From: Batrachochytrium dendrobatidis JAM81
Lineage: Eukaryota; Chytridiomycota; Chytridiomycetes; Rhizophydiales
Reading direction: 5' to 3'
Length of the DNA: 64,000 bases
Assembly: GCF_000203795.2 (NCBI RefSeq)
Contig: NW_006281101.1
Coordinates: 893,279-957,278, forward strand
In this document: piece after piece, positions 17,401 through 28,227 of the stretch
How positions within the stretch are numbered: the stretch's first letter is position 1
How the letters are laid out: each line of letters starts with the position of its first letter
Notes under the pieces: model-generated
The model's database searches: none
Told to the model about the DNA's origin: nothing
What the model saw: the letters and a program-made list of their open reading frames with translations, nothing else
Position numbers and translations under genes: made by a program

Positions 17401-18030
17401 AGGTATTTTAAATATTTTTGAAATGCAATCATCTTGAATTTAAAACATCGCTAATGCGTGTATATTTAAATTCAAGGTTCATAAAGTGCAATATGTCACC
17501 TATATTAAGGACATTCCGTCACCAGAGGGCCGAGCAGCCGAACTTGCTTTGATGCGTCATCAACCTAGAGAAGCAGAAACCATTCTTATTTCTGCCAATC
17601 TCGTGTATAGAGCCATTCGAATGTGGATAAATTTATTTAATTGGGATAGGTATGGATCATGCTACATGGCTGATACAATTTCTTGATATTTCCTAGTAAT
17701 TGACAGATTATATCTCTGCCAATACCATCACATATTTTTGCATCTATAGAGCACTGGAGTTGGCGTTAAAGTATAAGACGCATGTAGACACTGTTCTTTA
17801 TTTTCGAGAAAAGTACCTGAAAGCATTAGGTCGCTCCGAAAATAACAAGCGAATTTTGCAGTATGCTCAAAATGTAAGTTGCTGCTATCTCAATATAATA
17901 GTTGCCTTGATGTACCTGATCTAATTTTAAATTTAATCATCAGGTCACTGTTGACTGGGAAAACATCAAAGTTAAAATTGCAATGGAGGAAACCAACGAA
18001 CGAACCAAGCGACCAACTTTGGCACGCTAA
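14435..18030 (+). CDS. IFT80: Intraflagellar transport protein 80 (WD40 protein, IFT-B)
   Basis: A gene of a dozen or so exons beginning [12 protein letters not shown] and ending RTKRPTLAR at TAA 18028-18030. Diagnostic blocks in order: [151 protein letters not shown] and TPR-like helices around [17 protein letters not shown]. They form the WD40 propellers plus C-terminal helical part of IFT80. The protein belongs to IFT complex B and carries cargo into the flagellum, so the organism must build flagellated zoospores. It is immediately followed by another flagellar gene on the same strand. Confidence 0.93.
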
Positions 18031-18152
18031 AGAAATATTCATTTACTAGAAGGCTTACATTTAATTCAAGTTATGAAATAAAATTATTTTTTAAACATCT
18101 ACAATGCGTTTTCAAATTTATTTGAGTTGAACTGTCAAGACAGTTTATTTTA

Positions 18153-18180
18153 TTTTACATAAATACACGTAAAATGAAAG
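18153..18180. repeat. MITE terminal-repeat fragment
   Basis: TACACGTAAAATGAAAG matches the family terminus core, but no partner end is found nearby. It is a solitary end, about 90 bp upstream of the CFAP99-like start codon. Confidence 0.5.
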
Positions 18181-18268
18181 GCGCGTCCAACTTGCCAAAT
18201 CGAACCTTTAAACTCTAGTTATCCCATCACTAAAATATCTTATCCATTTCAAAACCCAAATATATACC

Positions 18269-21200
18269 ATGAATGCAAAAAAGTTGATTGAACACACTTG
18301 CAATATTCTTGTACAACACGAGCTGGCTCATCTTGGTATCCATGCTAAAGATGTCAAAGACGAGCTATTCAAGATTGGCGATAAAGCCAAACGTGACTTG
18401 ACTCAGCCTATTGTAGTTTTAGAGGAAGATATACTTGCACAATACCTAACAGAAAACAAGGTTTGCTATGGTTTAGTGTATGATGTAGTGCTTGAAACGT
18501 CATGTCACGACATAGGGTTTATCATTGCAAACAAACTCGAATAAAGTTTGGCTAATTTCATCTATTTCTGGCTGTAGGTGAGTTTGATCAATGAAAAGAC
18601 ATTTTTAACTGAGACGTTTTTGGGATGCGTTAAACATAGAAAAATATTAGAGGTATTGCTTTAGCTGCATTCATATTGATTTGATAGCAAAATATGTGAA
18701 TTGGAATCGATTTCATGATCTGCTGGAAACATTGACAATAAACGTATACTTACTTGCAATCCATCTTTATTTTAGTCGACATTGAAACTATTTTATCAAA
18801 GAACTGGAGGAAAATATCTGCAGAACGAGTATTATTTATTTGCAGGTGAATTATCCATTACAAACTAATTGGAAATCAAACTAGTCTAAAATAGATCAAA
18901 CTAACCAAGCAATGCATGTTTATTTTCAAATACCGCTATAATAGTGATTTGCTATCTGGCACTTTGGAGACTTGACGAGTTGGGATTTCAAAGATTTAGC
19001 AAATTTGTGAAATGTTTTGATCCAGCCAAAATGTCTCGTCTTGTCGGATTTATATTCAGTCCTGACAATCTAAATACCGATTTAAAATACATATGGGGCC
19101 AAGTTCTTGATCATCAATTTTTAAAGGTCTGTCAAAATCCTGTATTTTTGATAATACGCAGACCTAAGAATGCTTATTGAAAATGCACTAACACGTTGCA
19201 TGATTTAGGAACATGTTATTGATTCAATTTTGCGGCATGTGAGTGTTGCTCAGAATCTACTTGAAGAATTGTGTGATCGTGCAGACTATGGAATGACTGC
19301 AAAAAAGTCTGAAAAAAAGCCAACCGGTAAGCTGATGAAATTCAATTTAAACGTAAAAAACTGGGATTGCTCAAATTGTGTTTGAGCCCAAGATCTGACA
19401 ACACGTTGTGAAATTCAAATCCTTCATATAGCAATTCAAGCATTTGAGTTGACTAAACCAAGACCAAGAAAATTGCCTCTGCCTACTGAAAAAATATCAA
19501 CTATAGTCAAGGTAGCTTTTCAAATTATCTACAAACGCTTAAATGGTACGACGGTTAACACACTTCAATATTCATATTTAGGCTATTTCAATTCCAAAGA
19601 CACACTATGAAGATTCGGTTGAAATGACAAAATTAGCTCAGCTCAAGGAATTCAATCGCCGTAAACTCAAAGTCAGTTGTCAAGCTACAAATATAAAATT
19701 TTAAAAGTATCTAACAATATGTATCTTTGGGTTTCAATGATCATGTCGTTTATCAAATAGGAGCAGCATGAAAACGCCCAAAAAAGCCAATTCAAAGTAG
19801 CAATCAGAACCCCTTCCAATAAAGTCGAGCAGGTAAATCGATCGCTCATTGTTGCATTTTACACTTACTATTTCAAAAAATTGACTAATTTTTCGTGAAC
19901 GGGTTTGATAGATTCGCCAAGAGATTGAACAGGATATTGCACAAAAATTTGAACAAGTCAGAATCAAGCCACGCAAAGCTTATTCGAATACTTTCCAACA
20001 GCCCATTCAAGTAAAGCTCACTACTGCAGCTATTCTCCGCGAAGATGCGTTGGTAAGAAAGCTAAAGCGTGAGGAAATGGATAGCATGGTACGAGCCGAG
20101 ACAATGATTTGCGATCCGGCGCAATTTGATGCTTGGAGAGAAGAATGCAAACTTAAAGGTGAGTAGTGTCTGCTATAAATATAAGGTGGAATGACCTGTT
20201 ATATTACAGCTGAGCTAGTTGGTTTTAACAGCGGTGCTTACAAATACAGTGTGATGGGTTTGGTGAATAGAGCAAGAAAACAAGTTGCTTGAATTGGAAC
20301 GGAAACGATTGGATGTTCAAATGACCCACGAAGATGCCTACGTGGCCAAGCAAGAAATCATCAAAGATAACAGGTGAAAACAATCATCATAAATGAAAGG
20401 TAATACAATATATCAACAAAAACTAATGTGGCATGGAATAGAGTAAAGGTAATAGAAGTTTTGGCACTGAAGAATGAAATTAAAGTCTTGTCACAAAGTC
20501 GACGAAAAGCCCAAGAGAATGAAAACAAAAAAAAGATTGAAGGAGTTCATGAAATCAAGCAAGGAATTATTAAAGCCAGGACCAAAGTCGTTGAAGATAA
20601 CACAAAAATTGGTACGAGCTTACATAGTCACAGTCATGGTTTAAATGTGTCGCTATCAACTCACAAAAATCATAAAACTTCAATTTAACCAAAATTTATG
20701 TTTGGATAACCAGCCGCCAAAGTTGCTCAGGAAAGTGAGTTGCTTCTAGAACAAGCCCATTGTAGAGCCGAGGAAGAGCGTATACGCAAGATCGAGCTCA
20801 TTCAACAAATCCGACTATTGGAAAAAAGTGTTCCGCCAGTAGGAACACTACAAAAGGATGTTGATTTAACAGAAACATCTGGAATTGGTCTTCTCGGTGA
20901 AATGTCGATTGTTGAAGTAAGTCATTGACAACAATTACTCTAACCTCGTCTGATTGACTCATTTGGAGAACTAAAATATATATAAACTACAGCTTCAAGA
21001 GCGATTGGTATTAGCAAAGCTTAAAGAAAAGGACGAAGCAGATGCCATGAGAGCATGCATTGCTAAACATAAAATGGCACGCTTAGAGCAGGTTTCGCAG
21101 AAACTAGAAGCAATTGATAATGAACGAGAGCAGCGACGATCGCGCAGAATCCAAAAAGCTCTTCCAAATCGTGGCTTTTCTGCTGCATCTATAGTGACAG

Positions 21201-21698
21201 ACGGCTCAATGACCGAATCCATCAAAGAGTTGTTGCTAGATAAAGATTCTGCACTCCGCAGCCTTCAAGAAAAAATTACAAAACGTAAAGCTGGTAAGGT
21301 TGGCAAATGTGTAGATCGATCATTACTACGGTCTCCTAAAATGTCTCGACTATATCGTGATGCATTAAACCACTTGTAATAACCATTCAAACAATTTGGG
21401 AATAATAGCCCGAATAGCTGCTCGAAACATTGCTGGTATTAATAGACCGACCAACATGCCATACAAAGCATTGAATCCGCAGTGGCCAAAGAGCACCACA
21501 TCGTCCATGCTGACACGATCCGCTGCATCCTCGACCGGAAAATGGGACGATTTAGATGAAGCCGAGCGACTTTACGTGATGCAACGAGAAATAGAGCGCC
21601 AGAAACAGCATAAGCTACAAAGCAATTATGTTGACGAGGAGGGTGCTTCAATGATAGAAACCGTTCCAATTGTGGAGCTCAAAGCTACACAGATATAA
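18269..21698 (+). CDS. CFAP99-like cilia- and flagella-associated protein
   Basis: A multi-exon gene starting MNAKKLIEHTCNILVQHELA. The N-terminal helical half includes YLALWRLDELGFQRFSKFV and SRLVGFIFSPDNLNTDLKYIW. The middle holds a basic linker (LTKPRPRKLPLPTEK, ISIPKTHYE) and the block VKLTTAAILREDALV. The C-terminal half is a charged coiled coil (EERIRKIELIQQIRLLEK, LQERLVLAKLKEKDEAD). This order resembles CFAP99, an axonemal protein, and the gene directly follows IFT80. The 3' end is ambiguous. The frame may stop at 21379 (DALNHL), or a donor GTAAGG near 21295 may join to 21413 (ARIAARNIAGINRP...) and stop at 21698; I prefer the longer form. The family assignment is from remembered resemblance, so moderate. 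Confidence 0.6.
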
Positions 21699-21873
21699 CC
21701 GAGCTGGAAAATATTATTGTCTATAGCCAATGCTTATTGATAAAGCATATGCATTGGACTATATCGGCGTTGTTCAAATTCCAATGATCAAATAAAATAG
21801 TTTGGGGTTTGATATATTTTATGCTTGCATGCATGAGTTTGGAGAAAGCCAAATATCGACTTTGTAACAATCA

Positions 21874-22260
21874 CTATTGTGGCATGGACGACAAGATCAT
21901 TTCTTGAATCTGCTCGATACTCAACAATGTGTCAATCTTGAGCACTTTGGTTCTTGACTTATGTCCAGCTACAATGGCCACCTGATATTTACGGAGTTTA
22001 AGCACATCAGCAACTGTTTGGATCAACTCGGCATTGGCTTCTCCCTCTCTTGCAACAGCAGCAATTTGAATTCCAACAGCATCGCCTTGAATATCAATGA
22101 CTTGTGATACTTTTGTTCCTGGTTTTACCAGAGTATTGAGCCGGATCGAACCATCTGCAAATTTGCTGATCCATAATGGACTATCAGGATTTGAACTGGG
22201 CTTGACCAATACGTTGGACTGTCGAGGCAAGCATTTCTTTGATGCTGTTCTTTTCGACAT
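21874..22260 (-). CDS. DUF167 (YggU/UPF0235, C15orf40-like) small protein
   Basis: One exon of 128 codons, ATG at 22258-22260. After a basic N-terminus, the DUF167 core reads PLWISKFADGSIRLNTLVKPGTKVSQV, GIQIAAVAREGEANAELIQTVADVL and YQVAIVAGHKSRTKVLKI. The GEANAELI and GHKSRTKVL blocks are hallmarks of this ubiquitous small alpha/beta family. The molecular role is unknown. The gene converges tail-to-tail with the CFAP99-like gene, about 175 bp away. Confidence 0.85.
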   Translation of the reverse strand: MSKRTASKKCLPRQSNVLVKPSSNPDSPLWISKFADGSIRLNTLVKPGTKVSQVIDIQGDAVGIQIAAVAREGEANAELIQTVADVLKLRKYQVAIVAGHKSRTKVLKIDTLLSIEQIQEMILSSMPQ

Positions 22261-22525
22261 GACTGAATGGCCATATATTGCTTTATACCTAGACTAAACT
22301 AGTACGTCAAACATAGTCCTGTGGTGTATATAAGAGTGGAATCAAACAAGGTCATCTCACCTGTATAGATTGGACTAGACACAGCATCCAACTATCAGCA
22401 TGTCAAGTAGCAAATCAAATATTTTTCAAAATCAGCATCATGATTTCCAAAAAGATAAAACCAGACTTGATATAGAATAAACTGTTTAATGAAATAACTT
22501 GATTTGAAACCACCAATCATTAGAA

Positions 22526-22976
22526 TTACAAGCCTGACAACATATCTAAAGCAGCATTCAAGTCGACATCCGTTTGCATGGACTTTTCCTTTTCGACCTG
22601 CTTTCGTTCTTCTACTCGTCGCTTTTCATCCATTCGCTCCATTCGTTCGGCCAGTTTTGTTTGTTTCTGGATTGTTGAGTTGTAGACTACACGTAGGTCG
22701 TCCAACGAGGCATCGATGGTTTCGGTGAGTTTGCTATTTACTGCTTTGCGAGATCCACTGGAAAGTGAAGCATTGGTTTTTTTGTGAACACCAGATAAAG
22801 TCTGACGTTTTGAAATGGCCGTAGTGGTGGACTGCAAGTGTTTGCCATTTGGCTTGGCTTTGCTAGAGTGAGAATTTCTTTGGGAAATATATGCACAGTT
22901 GTGAAGATTAGAATATGGATTGATAGCAGTGCTGGTCAAGTGTATTTTAGCTTTACTTTTTGGTAGCCATATTCGA
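22526..22976 (-). CDS. Small basic coiled-coil protein, hypothetical; start uncertain
   Basis: The frame ends ...DLNAALDMLSGL at 22526 and extends upstream to about 22960 without an in-frame ATG, only TTG near 22939. An out-of-frame ATG at about 22976 (MATKK) would join the frame only by removing a 25-nt GT-AG stretch, shorter than any believable intron here. The real first exon is therefore unresolved. The protein has a Ser/Thr-rich start, then a helical segment (IDASLDDLRVVYNSTIQKQTK; AERMERMDEKRRVEERKQVEKEK) that is a clear charged coiled coil. Family unknown. It lies between DUF167 and DGAT1, all on the minus strand. Confidence 0.5.
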
Positions 22977-23197
22977 CTTGATTAGCGTATTTAAGTTGTT
23001 TAAAAAGTCTTGATCCTTGGTGGATATGGAGTTGATAATATTCCAAGATGCCTTGTTATCGGATTACTCTGATGATTTCTATTCATCAGACTGAGTGTTA
23101 GAATGGACTTTTATTTTAGCGAAACTCGTTTCAAACCCTGAGGGCGGGTTTGCTTTATCAAAATGGAAATCTGATTGAATCAAGAGAAAACTTGATG

Positions 23198-25729
23198 CTA
23201 TCTATTGTTGGCCTTGAACCATTGTGTGTAGTACACAAGAATACATGCTGGCTGCCCCACAATAGTAAATGTGATCCAAAACACGTAGTTTCCTAATTGT
23301 ACATTGATAACAGATGAGTACCAAATCATTTATCAAAATAAACTTGGAAGCCCAGTCCACAATACCTATAGTGTCAAAAAGAGCATCATTTTTGGGGCGT
23401 CCCAACACCTTTCGACAGGTAGTGAAAATAGCGCCAACAATAAAGATAAGGGGGACTTGTCCCATCATGCCTCTACATATGCAAAATTTGTTCAAAAAGA
23501 TTAAAGTGTTGATAAATCAGTTTTATAACTACAAGGCGCCAGCTGTATAAAAAGATCGAGCACTTACAAAAATGCAACCCCATTGAGACAATGAGTAGGT
23601 ACTGCAACCAGCAGCTCGTGAAGCAATGCTGAAATGCAAAATACAACTGCAAGAGCCACATAGGGATGAAATCCCAGGTTTAATATAAGTGGAAGGTAAA
23701 TGTGTCGTTTCCCCCAGTTATACACTGGTGAATTCCATAGACGCCAATACTCGGAAATATCGCGAGCGTTCCACCACTAGAACCAAAATAACATCATCAA
23801 TAAAACCAATCAGTATATGCATGTACGTAAAAACAAAGCCACTACAACAAGGCTTTATCAAAACACATACAGGTTGATAAAATCGTCGATCTCCAAAGCA
23901 TGTGAGCTCTGCAAGAATATTAAGCCAGCAATGAAAAAAGGACCAGAACATGAGCAACCATATTACAACGCTATAGAAATTATAGTCAAATAAATAGCTA
24001 CTGTAAGCAATTCTATTCATAATCATGGAAAAGCAATCCAAATTCGCTACAAGTGTTGGATTCAAAGCAGAAAATTCTAATGAATGTACCTGACAACAGA
24101 TAGCTTGAGCATACGTTCCAGAAGACGAAGCATATCCATGTTTTCAAGTGCCTCGATTGAATTTCTCAGAGTAGGTGCTACGACATTGGTTTTCAAGCTG
24201 TCAGTTTAAAGTGATATTTCAATCATAACAAACCAATTATTGACTTGAAATTATGTATACGCTAACCACGATTCTATTTGGGGCAATGAGCAGCTGTAAA
24301 AATACAAAAACGACATACCTGCATACTGCATTGTTAAAAAAAACATTCCTGCCAACGAAGTAGAAAGCTCAACAAATCGCTTAAACAAAAACATCTTTCG
24401 AATACGCTTGGTGCGAGGATAGACTTGCTGATAACACAGAGTAGGCGCGACAATAAAATAGAGCATATTGTCGAGATTGATATTTTCCGGATATGGAATG
24501 ATGTTGGCATCTACATTTTGACTATGCCCGCCAGTAAGTGGCTGGTGTTTAAGCGATACCATATCTTCTGCAGTCTTTGACTTGTCCTTACTAACATCGT
24601 GTCGTAGATCTGCATTTACAAGGGCATACGATATTAATTTGAGAAATAAAGTTGTTGCAAGAAACAATGGAATGGAGGAAGTCACCTAATAAAACATAAA
24701 AATAGTGTTAAGGAAACGGATGTGTTTTTTAAAAGAACGAAAAACTTGAAAATAGACTACAATTCATTTTCTGGAAAGCAAGAATGAATACAACGTACCG
24801 GATGCCAGATAAATGACCATGAAATCCAAGTTGGGACAATTATTGTTGCAGAAATGTTGGCAGCATGAACTGCTTGAATAAACCATAAAACATATGTATT
24901 TTCTTGATAATGAGCAGCACATTTTTCTGCCGAAAATGCAACCAAGACGTTAAACTATTGAACAAACAGCGCAACTAATAAGTAAACCTGCTAGGCTCAG
25001 TACTATAGAGTTGATTTTCAAAGCAGATGCATACAACTACAATACAATCTTACAATTTGAAATATAATCGACAAGATTGCCATGTGCACATCAGTTAGAC
25101 TAAATCCACTTGAAGGGAGATTCAACAGCCATCCATATTTTTGAAAGTTTTCGACAATCAGACGGAGATTGGAAACGCCCAAGAGCAGCATTGATAAGTT
25201 GAAAAAGCCACGGAAATTTTGCTCTAGGGACTAATGAGTGAGCCGTAAAAAACAGAGCATGGTATGTTGGCAGTTAGTAAAGCATATTATGGATTGAAAT
25301 AAGCATGTGTCCAAGATGGATCTTGGTCTAATTACAGAGCAAGATACGCAGGCCGACTAAAGAACAGCCAATTTGATAGCTTATTTTCGACAAACGAAGA
25401 AAATCGTGGCATAGCTCTACCTCTTTAGAAAGCGGGGATGCTCTAATAGAATTGTGGATTCGAAAAGTATGAGAGTATCTAGTTTTGGGAGCATCAGACG
25501 GTTCTCCGGGAGCAACAGCATCGGATGCCAAACAAGTCGAGTCTGCTAGCACAGCATCGTCATTTGCAGTGGGAATCAAAGGCTCTCTCTGAGAAGTTAC
25601 AGCACGATACAGCAAGCCTTGTTGGCCAGCCTTGAGAGACTGATGAGAGGACTGCGATGTAGACTGAGGTGATTGCAAGTCCTTGATATTAGTTGACTCG
25701 GGCTGGGATTTATTCTTACTGCGAGCCAT
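23198..25729 (-). CDS. DGAT1: Diacylglycerol O-acyltransferase 1 (MBOAT family)
   Basis: A multi-exon minus-strand gene from ATG 25729 (MARSKNKSQPES) to TAG 23198-23200 (...YYTQWFKANNR). After a disordered 100-residue N-terminus come several membrane helices, the loop YFIVAPTLCYQQVYPRTKRIRK (family motif APTLCYQ.YPR), FYQPWWNARDISEYWRLWN, PVYNWGKRHIYLP and the active-site histidine in CISALLHELLVAVP. The end is GMMGQVPLIF and GNYVFWITFTIVGQPACILVYY, matching the DGAT1 C-terminus. The enzyme makes triacylglycerol from diacylglycerol and acyl-CoA in the ER and supplies the lipid droplets typical of zoospores. One oddity is that the usual FYxDWWN motif reads FYQPWWN across an exon junction. ACAT/sterol acyltransferase is the alternative, but the APTLCYQ and MMGQ blocks favour DGAT1. 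Confidence 0.88.
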
Positions 25730-25952
25730 AGTCTTGTAGAATCGTTCTTGATAGTACTGCCCACACTAGTCTGGATCTATCCAAACAGGCGATTGGTGAT
25801 AAGTACGGCTGCTGTAAGAGCTTGAGAGAGAAGGAAGGTGATGTCGGATGAGGATTTGAGCTACAAGTTTCAAAGTTATTATCAAGTCAGTTGAGCGGGT
25901 TGGTCGAGTAGATACGAATGGCTATGAGCAATACAGCCAATCATGAGTGTAT

Positions 25953-26132
25953 TAAAGCCATATTCACGTAAAATGAAACTTGCCTTTTGTTTTGGAATAA
26001 ATCGATAGTTAAATGTTTGGTTTTTCTATTACAAATCGACTTGAATCGACCTTGCAATTCTTGATGCAATTCTTGATGCAACACTCATGAAACTGTTCAT
26101 CGCTTGTGTTTTATTTTACGTGAATACAGTGA
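25953..26132. mobile_element. MITE-like element, copy 5 (short)
   Basis: Left end CCATATTCACGTAAAATGAAAC and right end TTTTACGTGAATACAGTG are about 180 bp apart (the left end exceeds the core TATTCACGTAAAATG by a few bases on each side). The interior shares the GAATAAATCGATAGTTAAATG block with other copies and contains a small tandem duplication of CAATTCTTGATG. Confidence 0.7.
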
Positions 26133-27712
26133 TGTTCACGGATGCCAACTTTTATATCTCAAATATACAACTGAAAGATAGATTCGGTACACTTGCATAG
26201 GCTTCATTTAATGATATTCAATCAATCGGTTTATACTGTAGGATTTTGGCTATATTGTTGTTTGAACCATTGTGTAGTGGTGTTTATCCGTTTGCATTAC
26301 TCAATTGGACTGACATATACTAAACTCGCGAGCTTGATATCAATCGACCAGTCTTTTTCTTGGATCTACAAGCACCATTAGTATATGGGTTCCTTGCTTG
26401 GTATGATCATCATGGGCAATAATAGTATATGGAAATCAAGCACTTGCATTACTTTTTCCGAGTCGGCAATTTTTGGCTAATTCTTTATTCCAAGATTGTA
26501 GATATATTTATGTTGGCGCTGCTTTCCCAACTTCATCTTACTGTTCCTCTGAATTAGCAAAGTGGCCATAAGGTTGGTTCAACAGGTACACTATACTATT
26601 GGTCCTATTAATTTGTATTACATTTCAATATCTGCTCAGTCACTGTTAGGTGCTGGGGTGCATAAGTGTTGTACTAAAATAAAACTCAATCGGAATCTCA
26701 AACTAGCCAGCTGACAAGACATATACACGGACACCAGCTCAGGTATTTTGACAATGGAAGGTAAGATCAAGATACTTGAATTCATTTTTTAGTAATACAG
26801 CCATCACATGGCACCTTGCAATCTGTCTAGATCTCTATACATGGATAAGCCACTTTGCGGTATTTGTAGACTGTATGAAAGCATTGCAAATCAAAATAAT
26901 ATTTGAATTTGTTTTCATCTGAAACCTACATCATCTCCATGTATATTAGCTGGGCGATACTAGTCTGCAAAGGGTTTGGTAGATTCAATTACGCCAGCAA
27001 TGAAGTGGAGTACATTGCCACATGCGGCCAATACTTTTGTAATTATTGCATGACTTGAACTCATCTTGCAGTTTTGGGCTGTTGGAGCCCGACATTTTTT
27101 GCTTTTATTTCTCGAGGGATAATTGACTCGAAACCGTGGCTATCAAACTGCTGTGGTTCGGGAACTATAAAGCAATTACGGACTACTCACCTGAGTAGCA
27201 GAAAAGTGCATCCTGAGAAATCATTCAATAAGCAGCTTTTATTTGATGTAGGCTGTAGTCGACTTATTTCTGTCGTGCGTGGCTACTTTTGGCTGCGGAA
27301 CCACGCAGCAGGCTTTGTGTTTGTATCTTGAAGGGCTGAATTCCAGCTGGAATATGCAATAATTCATGCAATTTGTAAAACTCAGCTGAAGTAGGCCATT
27401 GAAATATATGGAAAGTCGTATAGCCAAGTTGCAATCTGATTTAGTCTAGCCTACTGCTGCATAAGCATCCGGTGTAATGGTCTACAATCACTCGAGCTGT
27501 ACAACTTTTATCCAATCATCATTATTGGTATTTCCTAATTGGCTATATTGGACCAAATTTGGATATTTTACAGTTTTATACACCAAACAATGTAGAAACA
27601 GTAGAGGGATTGATGTAGCATCAACAGTATATTTATTTGATGATGGCCAGTACTATTCCTCATGAGATTATCTGTTGGCTAAACCTTGATTGTAAGGCTG
27701 TTTCACTTGTTT
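26133..27712. other. Gene-poor 1.6-kb stretch
   Basis: No convincing gene on either strand: short frames are interrupted and lack family resemblance. A fragment after a CTTGCAG acceptor-like site near 27070 reads LGCWSPTF and, in another frame further on, CGTTQQALCLYL. This faintly recalls the beginning and end of a WSC carbohydrate-binding domain. It could be unrecognised 5' exons of the receptor gene downstream, or decayed sequence. Confidence 0.3.
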
Positions 27713-28143
27713 TGCAATCGTATTGACAAAATGGAACTCTTGTATTTATCTTGCGGTCAAAGCCTCTTGCTTTGAAATAGACAATGGTTGAACATCTATT
27801 GCGCTTTTTTCATCTCATCTTTGTACCCTAATATCTTATATGCTCGCGTCTAGTTCAAGAGAGCAATCTCGGGGATGCAACTGTTGCTTCTATGTCAATC
27901 ACACAATGCTTGATTTGGATAAAGAGAGAGTTGGGGATTGAACAAGTGCGATTTACTGAAACTAGTGTGATCATTTACTCAGTTTTTACAAAAAATGAGC
28001 AAAGACCAATGAGCTTTATCAAGGGGTTCAAAGGACACGATCTCGTCCAGTAAATTGAATTGAAACTGGCAATCATTTCATGGGACTGCTTATGCATTTT
28101 GGCACCCCTATTAGTTTCATTTTACGTGAATACGGATATAATC
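27713..28143. mobile_element. MITE-like element, copy 6
   Basis: Left end CAATCGTATTGACAAAATGG, interior block CTTGTATTTATCTTGCGG and GCTTTGAAATAGACAATGG (as in copy 1), right end TTTCATTTTACGTGAATACGG. About 430 bp, noncoding. It lies directly upstream of the first recognised exon of the mucin-like receptor and may be inside one of its introns. Confidence 0.7.
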
Positions 28144-28227
28144 AGACTCGTCAATCTCGACCAGTTATTCTTTTTCTGCAATTACGACTTTTACCAACTG
28201 TCTAATTAATACTTATTTACTGCTACA

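Noticed and set aside
26193..27665. Several 60-85-codon frames in the gene-poor stretch
   Set aside because: They are isolated, with poor composition and no plausible splice partners except the weak WSC-like fragment noted separately.
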